Below, one piece after another: positions 1 to 11,200 of a DNA stretch of 45,496 nt. A model generated the notes under the pieces. That model was not told the origin of the DNA. It did no database searches and saw only the letters and a list, made by a program, of their open reading frames with translations. Numbering within the stretch: position 1 is the first letter of the stretch; the number at the start of each line of letters is the position of its first letter. This DNA is from Acanthaster planci (Eukaryota > Echinodermata > Asteroidea > Valvatida > Acanthasteridae). The position numbers and the translations under genes are program-made. The DNA lies in NCBI RefSeq assembly GCF_001949145.1, contig NW_019091362.1, forward strand, positions 2,237,905 through 2,283,400, read 5' to 3'.

Positions 1-188
1 AATGGATTGACAACTTCACATAATGGTTGACAACTTCACATAATGGATTGTCAACTTCACATAATGGATTGACAACTTCACATAATGGATTGACAACTTC
101 ACATAATGGATTGACAGCATCACATAATGGATTGACAACTTCACATAATGGATTGACAACATCGCATAATGGTTTGACTACATCACAT
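1..188. repeat. 21-bp tandem minisatellite, cut by window start
   Basis: Nine consecutive copies of a 21-bp unit (AATGGATTGACAACTTCACAT) are present. The second copy is 20 bp long, and copies 6, 8 and 9 carry point changes. The array fades into a partial tenth copy after 188 and is cut by the left window edge, so its full length is unknown. One frame of the unit is open, but the 20-bp copy breaks it, which argues against a coding repeat. Confidence 0.95.
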
Positions 189-1919
189 AACTGATTGAAG
201 ACACAATCAAACTACTTTCACTGAGTAACATCATATTTTGGTACATTTGGCGTTCCATATAAACTTTGGCATACAGAGTAACCATAGTCGCACAGTGTTC
301 GCTAACTTGCGTCAAGCTAAGTAGCTCTATGCTAAGAGAGTGTTGCAGCTTGCATGAGCGAAGTTGAATTCGAGCAATAGATGTGGTCGACCAGTACTAC
401 TACAGTATAATGGCATAAGTTTCCATCCCACCGCTGCCACCAGTGTTGCGTTCCGTAAATAGCAAGTCGATGGTAGCATGGACTTTACTAGTGTCTTACG
501 GGATGAGATATTTGGGTCAACAATTTATTAAGAGGTGGACGGGAAATAAGGGGTTTGGGTGACAGTCAAACTGCATTGTTGGTTTATTGCTCTCACTTTT
601 CTTCCGTTCAATATGGGTTTGATGAAGGTGTAGCTTAACGTAATACAAAACATGAAAGGCAAAGTATTATAGAGAGGCGAAGTTGTATACAAGTGTAACT
701 TAACTACGGTTTGGCAAGACCATTGGAAATGCAAGTCAGACGGTGTGGGTACGTTGCAGGTGTGTAGCATCGCACAACTATGCTACACTCATCGCATCGG
801 ACGGGCCGTGGTGGGAGCTGTCCTGGACCACCACGGTGACTAGCAGTAGGAGGACGGGGCCAGCGTCCGTAGGCTATGTACCGACCGCACTGCCGCTCAG
901 ACCGCAATGTGTTGAGCGCAATGATAGAATCGCCGCACTACATGTATGTACCATTGGCTCAGCGTAGAGACGGATCGGACTGGGGCTAGTTAGCTGGACT
1001 AAGGTGGCGACGGACACGGGGGTGTCTCGCCCGGCAACGTGTATTCGAACGTAGTTTTGACAGGCCACTACGACTGTCATTAGCAACGCGGGGCTAGTTC
1101 GTACCGCTCTCGCATCGGTCCAAGCTAAGCTAGCTGGGCATTCATATGGTTACATTTCTTCGCCATAAGAATGGTTGCTATCGCCCTTCTCTCGGAAAGG
1201 GTCCAACCGCCGCACTATACTCCGTTAGGTTTTGCTCTCGCGAGAAGGGCTTAGTCCACCGAATCTGACGGACGAGCTAGGGAAAATCTGCTCTATTTAT
1301 ATGGATTCTAGAGCCTTAGGAATTAATGAAATATAAGCGTCGCTGAACAGCTCAACCAATGAGAATCTTCCATCTCAGAGGGTCACATGACTGCCTGCTA
1401 GAGTCGTGTGCAAGAATCTAACTTCGTGTGTGAAAAGGTAAAATACAGAAGAAGTCACGTGTACAAAGTGTAGAGCCGGGTGCGTGAAAGTGCTTACTTG
1501 GTCATCTTTGGTGAATAACTGACAGTTACAAAGTCTGAGGTTTCTGAACGTCAGCATTCCAGGGAATCTTACCATGCCCAACCATGCAGCCACGTAGAGG
1601 GGATTTTCTGACATGCCAAACTGAGCAGAGAAAACACAAGGACAAAGGAGTGAAGCGATCACGCCAGAGTACAGTATGAATAACTTAATACAAAATTAGC
1701 ATCTCTGCTACATTTCCACAATGCATAGCTGAGCTAAATAAGAGACCCTGGGAATGCAAGGTACGAGAAAGAAAAAGAGTAAAACTAGGGGGCGCTAGAG
1801 TTCCAACAAGATTTGCGGGTGCGCAACACTTATATCAGGTGCAAAATACATGAAAACGTTTTGTAAAACAAATAAACAAATTCTGAATTTCTTTGTTTTT
1901 AACCGCCAGGGTATAGGAA
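189..1919. other. Intergenic, nothing recognised
   Basis: No coding exon is recognisable on either strand. Roughly 740-1290 is richer in G+C and CpG than its surroundings. It contains two complementary arms (about 1171-1182 and 1236-1250, GCCCTTCTC / GAGAAGGGC) that could form a hairpin. The short ORFs here show no family motif. Confidence 0.6.
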
Positions 1920-1929
1920 CAGACTTTAA

Positions 1930-2115
1930 TGACTCGAGTCGTTGACTCGACTCTGGAATCCGGCTCAAGTCACATTTTTTGATGATTCAAGTCATAACGG
2001 TTTCATATTACGCGGCGCGAGTCACCGCAAGCCAATGACTCGATTCCACTCGACCCTTGATCGTAAGACAACACTCGACTCAATTCGAGTCAAAGACTAA
2101 CAACACTCGAGTCCC
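1930..2115. repeat. GACTCGAGTC-rich element remnant
   Basis: The motif ACTCGAGTC and close variants (ACTCGACTC, ATTCGAGTC, CTCAAGTC) recur about ten times on both strands in under 200 bp. Such palindrome-rich blocks are typical of the subterminal parts of non-autonomous DNA transposons. I could not fix the ends or a target-site duplication. Confidence 0.45.
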
Positions 2116-2194
2116 AAACTGCGCGGCACTGTGGTTCCCACGGTATGAATTTAATGAACTAATCAGAGGAGATGTCAACACTATAGTAGGAATG

Positions 2195-2667
2195 AGTCGA
2201 TTCGAATAATTCACTATTCGAATATTCGACCTTCAATTTGATCGAATATCCAAATATTCAGTTGTACTGATTGTTGATAAACAAACTGTATACAAAATCA
2301 GTTGCAATAACGCACACAATTGTAGATTATGATTAATATAATAGTTTCTCACATCAAGGAGTACCTAAAGCCACTTTTTAGCAAGATTCAAGAGATAAAC
2401 AAGACTTCTTGCCCTGTTTAAAATTTCCATTCCTTTTAAATTATTTAATGAATGATTTACTTTTAAAATCATTGTAAGATTTCTGACACTTTTAGTTAGA
2501 ACCTGCTTGAAACAAGTCTCCATAGTGCCATTTTTCTCATTTAAAACAAAAGAACGTTTTCCCTGTCTTTTCATGAATTTTGCATTTAAATATTCAAATT
2601 CGAAAAAATCATTCGAATATTCGACAATCGATCGAATAATCAGTCATTCGGATACTCGGCACAGCCC
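2195..2667. mobile_element. AT-rich non-autonomous DNA transposon remnant (hAT-like?)
   Basis: Both ends are dense in GAATATTCGA-type motifs in inverted orientation (about 2196-2262 and 2590-2660). The right end reads GGCACAGCCCTA, the complement of TAGGGCTGTGCC, which resembles a hAT-type terminus. The middle is AT-rich without a recognisable transposase. The family assignment is inference. Confidence 0.45.
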
Positions 2668-5600
2668 TATACTATAGACTCAGCGCGCGTTCTGAAACTT
2701 GACGTGGGTGCGCATTTTGGCATGTTATAACACCTTTAGGTTGAAAAAGCATTTAAGGTGCACTGTCCCAGGTAAATTCTCCGCCGGGCTGAGGCGCTAA
2801 TAAGGTTACTTTTGAAATAAGAGTTTGTGCGGCCCAAGAAATTGTGGGATTGTGTTATTATGGCCAAGGATCAACTCCCTAGATAAAGGGGCTCCCATTC
2901 GAGGGCAAAGCAGACAAAAATGCTATTGAAAAATTACCCTTAGAGCCTGAGAAAGTGGAGGGATGTCATTTTAAAAATGGCTGCTGACAGACTTGGGAAC
3001 GTTCTTTTTTGGGGGGGTTCTTTTGGTGGATAATTAAACATTTAATTGGCCGACCTACTAAAATTTGAAACCGAATTGAAATCTGAAGGCTCCGAAAACA
3101 CATTGTTTTTGTCTGAGAGGCCTAAGGGACTTCGGTTGCCCGCAACGGGGCTTTGAATTTTGTTGATTTTACACTGTTTTTAGTAGGGCTTGAATTAGTG
3201 CATTTCCTGGACTCTTTCGCTCACGCTGTGATTTTACAGCAGTGTACGCCTGACGTTGTTATCGATACCAGAGTTATGTAGGATTTCATTCTTGGTGTCA
3301 GTTCGTGCGCAAGGATTGAGCCATTTGCTAAAGCCCCAAATAAAGAGTTCCAGTTAAATTAATATGCTGTCTTCAATGAATAATGGGGTGTATTCTTTAT
3401 ATTATGGAAAATGATTTCCAGTGTTTAGATTTGGTTTTGATGTCAGCAAAAAAAAATTCTACACATGAAATCATATCAGGGAAAAACAGAAGTTTCTCTT
3501 GTTAACTGTCTACACAAGGAAGCTTTTATATCACTTCGATCTTCAATGATAAATTGCTGTCTTGAACGCATTCCTTCTTTCTTTTGATCGACGAATAAAC
3601 ACAGAATTACAACTCATATCGCTCTCGCATGAGCTTTGAGTGACCCGAATTGGCTTGCGCATAAATTTGACTCGGCTCGACCACATACTATGACTTGATT
3701 GAACCATCTTGATCCGTATGATGACTCAGAATGAGTCACTTCTTTAAAATGACGCAATGTTTACGTAGAGTCAATGATGTAATTACTCATTGCGACACTG
3801 AAGCTTCGTTTTTTATCACTGCAAAAAGGGGTCAACCACATAAAGACACGTGCATGAATTTAAAAGAAAATAAAAGTTTGTTTTTAATACACACACGCAT
3901 CGGTGTTCGTCCATTACCGAAACAGGTTTGGACGAGAAATTTTGTTTCCCTACGATTCAATGTAGAATTTTCCCATAGTCTAAACATAATTCCATTTTCC
4001 TAAATGATGACCTATTTTTTCTTTCCAATGTCCAATGCGCCCATATCCCATACAACATTGCCTGGCACATTATTTGTCCCCGACACCATCTTCATAAAGT
4101 TGAGTGGGCCAACTGAAATAGGCGTCAGGTTACATGTGTCTGCGGCCCTATCGTGAACAGTTACATATTAAACTAGGCCTAATGATCGCAATTCGAGCAA
4201 ACCATTCTGTTTTGCGACGTGGTGTAATACTGCACTGAATTACGTGTAAAATGTTAAATGTTACTTAAGAGTCAAAATCGCGAGGATAGAGATGGGAGGA
4301 AGTTGTGTCAGCAAGAGTGTTTGGGTCACTTGGGCAGAGCATCAAAAGCACATACTCTACGATGAAAAAGTTAGGAGCCATGTTTAAGTTCATTTTAATC
4401 CGAGCAACCGCGTAGGCCTAGTATTACGCTTCGTGAATGCGCATTGCTTATCTCAACTTCCGGATCTTTCCACCCAAACAGTCGTAATGTTGGTCATGAT
4501 TGTGCGCCACGGTTTGGGAACTGATGTTCCCAGAGCATGTGCCACTGTCTGACACTTAATACGAACACTGAAGTATTACCTGCTAATACTTGTCATCTTT
4601 GCTGTTCACCCGTAAAAGCAGTAATGTTTTTCAGTCTCCACGGCCGGCAGCAAGCAACTCAGTTGGCTCGATCCAAACCGGACTTCATGTAAAGTATACG
4701 TAGACTACATGGATTGCAGAGAAATTTTACCCACAATACTCGGCGGCGTAAACTTGTGAAAGGTAAAGCAGTGCGTGCTTTCCGTCGCGACCGGTGAAAG
4801 CAATTGACTGAGTACACGCGCTAAATCACGTGACCTAAAGTAAGAATCTCTCCCTTAGCAATCGGCCCTTTTGGGGCCAGAAGTTTCGAACACGTCCTTT
4901 TACTCGCCCTTTTTGGTAATAGCATCCTTCACATATACCTATCTAACTCTGCCCACAATTTGAGCCTTGGCTGAGAGCCTCTACCTTGCATCGTTGCCCA
5001 AGCCTTCAGGAACTTAATACACCGTGATGAGCATGATGAGAGCAAGGGAAGATTAGGTTTGGTGTTTTCTAATAAGCGCATTGATTAAGGGAACAAATAC
5101 GGAAGGTTTTCGCCTGTCTGCGACCCCCTACCCCTACAGGGCCCTTGGACAAGCTAATCCATTTCCATGTAAACTACACTGCATGTTGCCTCTAATCACT
5201 GAGCCAATTTTGGTCTTCTAACAGCGTATATGCCCAAATGAAGCACGTCTGATGGCTCGTTGATGTCCATGGCCATACGCCGCACACGCTTCTTGTGAAA
5301 AATCGAAGTTGCTTATTGAATGCACACTCATTGAGTGCACACTTGTTACGCACAAAGAGAATGATGGCCAGAGTTTTTAAAGAAATTAAACTATTCACTC
5401 CCAAGAGTAAGCCCAGAAGTGCCCTGCCCTAGGCTGTAAAAAAAGAGAAAAAGTAAATCACAGCCATCCAGCGCAGTGGTTGGCAAACTACATGTATTGC
5501 TTGATTGCCATGATATAGGAAACCAACTGAACGAAAGATCAACAAAACTGATCACACGCGCACGCAGCTGGACCGCACTACTATGAATATAAGTACGTGC

Positions 5601-6485
5601 GTTTTGAGGCCACCTAAACTGCTGTCTGAAGTTAGTTCTTCAATATTTGGCCAACCATACAAAATGGTAATGAATGTCAGCAAACAATTAATGAAATTAT
5701 CTAGTTGTCACGAAAAACAGAAACTGAAAAGTACGCCGACCGCTCGGATCGTGAATACCTTTTTGATTAGGTAAAATCTAGTTTCAATCTCCTTTCAGGG
5801 CATGGATTATGGACTGATCAATATGGAGAGAGCAAGCGTTACGTGGTGACAATATTTTGTGGGGGGAGCTTTCTTTGATATGAGTTTCTACTTTTTTGCA
5901 TGTGTAATGACTGCATATGCGTAGAGTTTTTGTGTGTTTGTAGCTTGATTTTTCTCAGTGATGTTAATTCGTGAGATGGCCAACAAATAGAAAGTATGGA
6001 ATTCCCCGATTGAAGGTGGAACCTGGTCAAGTTTCCTGACTCCAGAATACAGTTTCTATATATGTAGTCTGGATCTACATGCAATGTCCATTGCGTCATT
6101 CATAAACAAAAGGGCTACTTGTACTGGAAGAGGACTGTTTGGCCTGGGCACTTAAGAACTAGGCCTATGAAAGTATTTTGATACAGGGCAATTGACAGGG
6201 TAAGATCGTCGATTTAGTTGTAAAATTAGTAAACCTACTTCAAATGGAAACTTCTGACCGTTCGCCATCCTTCATTTCAGGTTTTGGAGCTTGAACTGTT
6301 CGTATTGCAATCCTCCATAACCATGCCATTCCGGATTGATTGGCTAAACATGCATGACATGACTTAACATCTGACTTCGCATGGGTGTTTACAAACAAGT
6401 AAGTAGCATCCATCTACAGTATGACATTGAGATGAATTATAAGGTGAATTGAATTTGCATAGCCACAACGTAAGTCTGTATTTAC
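2668..6485. other. Intergenic, nothing recognised
   Basis: About 3.8 kb with only short ORFs (90 codons or fewer), none with a known domain, signal peptide or plausible exon borders. A few homopolymer runs occur, for example a G run near 3010. I see no RNA gene. Confidence 0.6.
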
Positions 6486-6491
6486 ATGTAC

Positions 6492-7090
6492 CTACTTCCA
6501 GAACTGTAAGGTTTATACAAACTCACTGTCCTTGCTTTATGTACGTACAGACAGCTGCATAAACACATTTTGGCTGTTTTGATTGTGCCAGCTTACCCTT
6601 CCATCATAGCTATTTGTGCAGTCAAATTCCATACATGCCATCTTGGTGAAGTTAGATGTCAGATAGGGAGGTTTACCCATAGATGACAGCTGCATTGTGA
6701 CTGGTCCAATTTGCTTCCATTCCAGTGACTAATCACAGCTCAGTTTTTGTTAAGAGGGGATCAGGAAAACAAAAGGAAAAGATAGGAGCTGCATTGTGAT
6801 TGGTCAAGCTATCACACAGCCAACAATTATTGATAGTTCATGATGCTGATTTTCTGTAGTGTGGATTGGCAAAATACTCAAGAATTTCACCTTTTTAATG
6901 ACGATATTAGGTGAATAAACCTCCCCATCTGACATCTAACTTCACCGAGAAGGCATGTATGAAATTTGATTGCACAAATAGCTGTGATGGAAGAGTAACT
7001 TGGCACGATCAAAACAGCCAAAATGTTTATGGGAGTTTGTACATGGCTATCATGAAGGTTTGTTTAAAACCTTACAGTTTTGGAAGTAGT
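6492..7090. mobile_element. 600-bp fold-back element with ~185-bp inverted arms
   Basis: The left arm, about 6492-6679, and the right arm, about 6911-7090, are reverse complements with roughly 85-90% identity by eye. The match runs from CTACTTCCA at the left tip to TGGAAGTAGT at the right tip. The 230-bp loop contains two direct copies of GCTGCATTGTGAYTGGTC (near 6690 and 6787). The short ORF over the right arm is a by-product of the repeat. No clear target-site duplication could be fixed. Confidence 0.85.
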
Positions 7091-8035
7091 ATTTACCCAT
7101 AGAATGCTAGCACCAAACCATGACTGTCCATGCACAAAAGAAATACACGACAAAATGTTGTCAACTTTGCATAGGGCCGGGTCACTCGGTGGCTGACAAA
7201 ACTCTCCCAAACTTCATGAGTCAAAGATCTACGCATTGTCTATTCCCAAAGTCAGGGATGCCAGGTTTTAGGCTTTTCATGTAAAATTTTGGGCCAAGTT
7301 TAGGCACTAACAAGGTATCATTGAAGCTTCTCTGGCCTTATGTTCAGGATCTGGACAAGGATTTGATAATACCTGACTGGCACACCTGTGACTTTGCATA
7401 TCGGTACGTATACTCAAAGTAGGCCCAACACATGCCCAACTTTGGTTAGGGAGAAACAGATTTTGAGAATTTAATGTTCATTGGAAACTAATACACGTAA
7501 AAATTGGGCATGATCAGCCAATCTGCACGATCACCCAAATGCTGTGTGTAATTCATCAAATCTGCATGAAATCTCCAACTTTACTTTCTTTGTTGAAACA
7601 ATCTTTCACTACTATGAATCACAAAAAAGAGGCAACTGACTGATGGCAAAATTATCGACAAGTCATGCACTAAGATCGACTGATCATGCTAAGATCAAGC
7701 AGTCATGCATATCAACTGATCGCGCCCAACAGAATTATCAGGAAATGAGTTCAGGAAAAAAAATAGAAGAAGAGATAAGGGACCACAGTAAATGAAAATA
7801 AATGATAGCATAGGAGCAGAAATTAGTAGGGGAGGTGAGATCAGAACAAAATCAGTGAAATATAGGGACATCAGAAACAGGAATGTACATTGCAGTCATC
7901 CCAGCCATGGCACCCTCTTGAGAGTCCTTTATTGGATGTTTGCGATTGATCAGTTTTGCATGACCCCCTCAGGCCTACAGGTAGCTTCACTGATACTGTG
8001 TGAGTACAGACAGTACCGCCCCACTGCACGTCATC
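7091..8035. other. Region upstream of syntaxin-17 (promoter / 5' UTR not resolved)
   Basis: No coding sequence is recognised. A stop codon (TGA, 7991-7993) lies in frame upstream of the STX17 start. The AG at 7979-7980, preceded by a modest pyrimidine run, could be an acceptor for a 5' UTR exon, but this is weak. I see no TATA box that can be tied to a start site. Confidence 0.4.
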
Positions 8036-8200
8036 ATGGCAGCTTTCGGGGACGATGAGACCATGACCAGCAGCATGTACAGCGCCATGCAAGGAACACA
8101 GCCCCTGAAGCGTTTCGAGCCCTCCGTGCAAAAGTTCACCAAGACTGTCGTCCCAACAGATCTGGAGAGATTGCGACAGCACCGAGTCAACATTGAGAAG
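8036..8200 (+). CDS. STX17: STX17 exon 1 (residues 1-55)
   Basis: The exon begins at an ATG in strong Kozak context and ends at AAG|GTGCAT in phase 0. The first 20 or so residues are acidic and Ser/Met-rich and differ from vertebrates. The stretch from about residue 27 aligns closely with the vertebrate start (RFEPSVQKF, then TDLERLR). Confidence 0.93.
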
Positions 8201-11200
8201 GTGCATACATGGTGTTATGCTTATGGTGTATCCGCTCCGAGCAGGAACAAAAGAGGGCATGTTTTGAAATGAAAGTGACAGTTATTTGGTACACACTCAC
8301 GAGTAAGCGCAAGTTTATGCGCGTTTGACGTGAATATATGGTCTTAACCTGGTTGGAAAACTTAGTACCATCTGTATTTCACCGGTGAGGGCACACTTCA
8401 CCTCAGAGTGGATACAGTCTGACTGAGAAAGTTACAAAAACAAAAATCTGTTGAATTTCTAAAGATTTCGTTTGCCTCAATTTTCTTTCTGGGTGATTCA
8501 TTGTGTAAGTTTTATAGCAATAAGCAAGCATTCAACCCATTCAGAGAAATGTTTTCAGCGAGTTAATTTTGGGTTCACAATGTGAATAGAAAAACCCGTG
8601 CACTGCAAGATGTCTCCCCTGGATAACATTGTAGCAACAGCGCCCTCAGTTGTCTAGGATAGCGTTTCCATTTCTTGATATTTTAAGAATTGACTTTCCA
8701 ATGCATTTTTCTGAAAAAGGATGTCCAATACTTCTCAGTCATTGAAGAAGAGTGTAAAGTAGCAGGAACATTCATTGCTGCTAAACTTTAGCAGACCGGT
8801 GACCCTCATGTAGATGCAAACATGTTTCAGTTTTTTCTGTATGCTAAATAGTAAGCATTTTGTCATTGATAAATGCTTAACATCAAAAATGTCCTAGTCC
8901 TTGGTCACATTTGTATACTTGAAGCTGCTGGTATTCATGGGTGAAGCTGGTCCCTAGTAGCTGGACTGGTGCATGGGCGTTAATTGGTGGGGGACGGGGG
9001 GGGACATGGCCCCGACTTTTCCAGGTGGGAGGATACTATATCATTTGCCCCCCCCCCCACTTTTTTTCCAAAACCTAAATTAAAAATGTCTGGCTTGCAA
9101 AAGCATTTATTTGGCTAAAGTAGCCAGAAATTGTTTCAGAGCACACAACAGAGCATCTATACTCAAAAATTGTCCAGGGCCCTTGAGCGGGCCCCGGACC
9201 CCACACCGCTCAGAGCTTCACGCTTGGCGTTCGCATTTGTTCTGATCAGGGCATGTCCCCCCCCCCACTTTTCAAAATGGATTGACCCCCTTGGACTGGT
9301 GCCTCTGTTTTCTGTTAACTCTGGGGTCAACCATATGCCAAGTTCAATTAGCCACTACATGTGTTTGGAGACTAAAGGGGAATGATGCCTGGCAACTTAT
9401 GCATGAAAGCTAGTCTAGGGACATGTACCAGGCACAATTGTACACTTGTTGTCAGATGGTGTCTATTCAACTGGTCATAGTCTCTGATCATTATAAGAAA
9501 TGTATCTTCATTTCTGTCCTTGCAGTGTGAGGTTTATCTCTTGTCACCTTCATGTATCATTCAGTTTCCAAACTGTTTGAAAATAGACAGCCTATAAATG
9601 TTTGCATTAAGTTTAATGTTAATTTTGACAAAAGGGGGATGGTTCAAGTTTCTTGGAAGTATTTGTTGCTGTTCAATGGAATTTTGTCGTGGTTTCCAGT
9701 TTCAGAAACAGAAAAACTGGGCAAAGCTGACAACAGAGCAAGTCAATGCAAGGCAGACAGTGCAGGTAATTTCTCGATTGATTATGACATCTGGCATTAA
9801 ATTAAATACTGTTTAACCCTAACTCCCTAGGTTTTGCGCAAAATCATATTAAAATTGGAGGATTCAGGACTAGTAGGGTTAAAATCTGCCATGCCAGCAG
9901 CCAGTGTACTGCAAGAAAAATGTACACATTTATATACAGGTATCACTTTTTGCAGACTAATTTTTGAAGATCTCGGCCTTGCTTTGTCGTATTTTCATTT
10001 TTGGCAATTGTGTCATTTTCAGTATTGGTTCATGATGCTTATTAGCTCTATATCTATGGCACGTTCCATTTTGTATGACAGTTGAAGAGATTCAATTTTG
10101 GTTTCATCAAATTAACATTTACATGTATCTATTCAAGAGTTATACCAATCTATATCCTAAAATGTGAAGGTTCCCAATAATAGATAACTTTGTCCTATGA
10201 GTGAAACAGAAGCTCCTAGATACTGTACTGTTTTCTTCTGAAGGTCAACGAGAATCAATACATGCTTTGCACTAACCATGATGAAACTACTTCTCACGGG
10301 AGTTACTAGTAATTAAACTTTGCCACCAAGTCATGGTTCAATCTTAAACACCTCTCTGCATTTTACTTCAACAAGACTAACCGTACATACATATATGACC
10401 AATTCAGAACAGGTATCACAGAATATTATGCCATTTTACGCATGGTTTGGAGTCTGTAATTTAGACCATGTGTGATTCGGAATTTAGATATCACTTTTTA
10501 TCCCTGACTCTTTTTATACATATGATTTTATTCAAATTGTCTTAATGTCTTAATTATTGTTCGCAGCAACTCAAAGCCAATATACGCGAGATGGAGAAGA
10601 CAAGAAGTCTAGTCATAGAATCAGACCTCCCGTCTTTTGATAGCAGGGTGTCCCCCATCAAGGAGGAGGCCATCCTTGCAGTCATGCAGTTTATTGAGAT
10701 GAACAACCTTGACCATTCGCCACTTGGGGAGGTACGCCCAAAAGACTCTGATGAGTCCGACACGGACTCTGGTTTGAGAAAGAGACATGTTGACAGTACA
10801 GAAGATTTTGAAGGTGAGCCAAGTTTGTGCTTCAGCTAAGGTAATGAATTAACATATCCACTAGGCCCCGCCCACTGTGCACATGGACACTTCATATGTG
10901 TTCTTCTCCAATGCCTCACTATATGTCAGACATAAATCTCGGCTTTGATTGGTCAGAACACAATGGGGCAAGGCTCAACGGATTAGTCTTTTGTTCCTAG
11001 TTTTATTTATTCAGTTAATGTTCAGATCACCCATGTCGCTATAAATGACATCTTGGTATTCCACAGCCTAGTGAGATGAGATTTGAAGGTTTCCCTGGTG
11101 AACTGAGCATCCAGAGTGCTTTTGCAGTAGCATTATCTAAAAGCTTTCTCTATTTGTGAGGCTCTGAAGTTTTCTAGGGGTTCTTTTCAGAACCTGAGAG

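Noticed and set aside
1-188. CRISPR-like array
   Set aside because: Units are contiguous with no spacers, and the window is eukaryotic.
2365-2574. Minus-strand Lys/Leu-rich ORF
   Set aside because: It sits inside an AT-rich transposon remnant and shows no transposase motif.
6911-7102. 63-codon plus-strand ORF
   Set aside because: It is part of the right arm of the fold-back element, and its mirrored arm is not open in the same way.
7871-8260. 129-codon minus-strand ORF
   Set aside because: Overlaps STX17 exon 1 on the opposite strand; the sense frame is clearly homologous to syntaxin-17.
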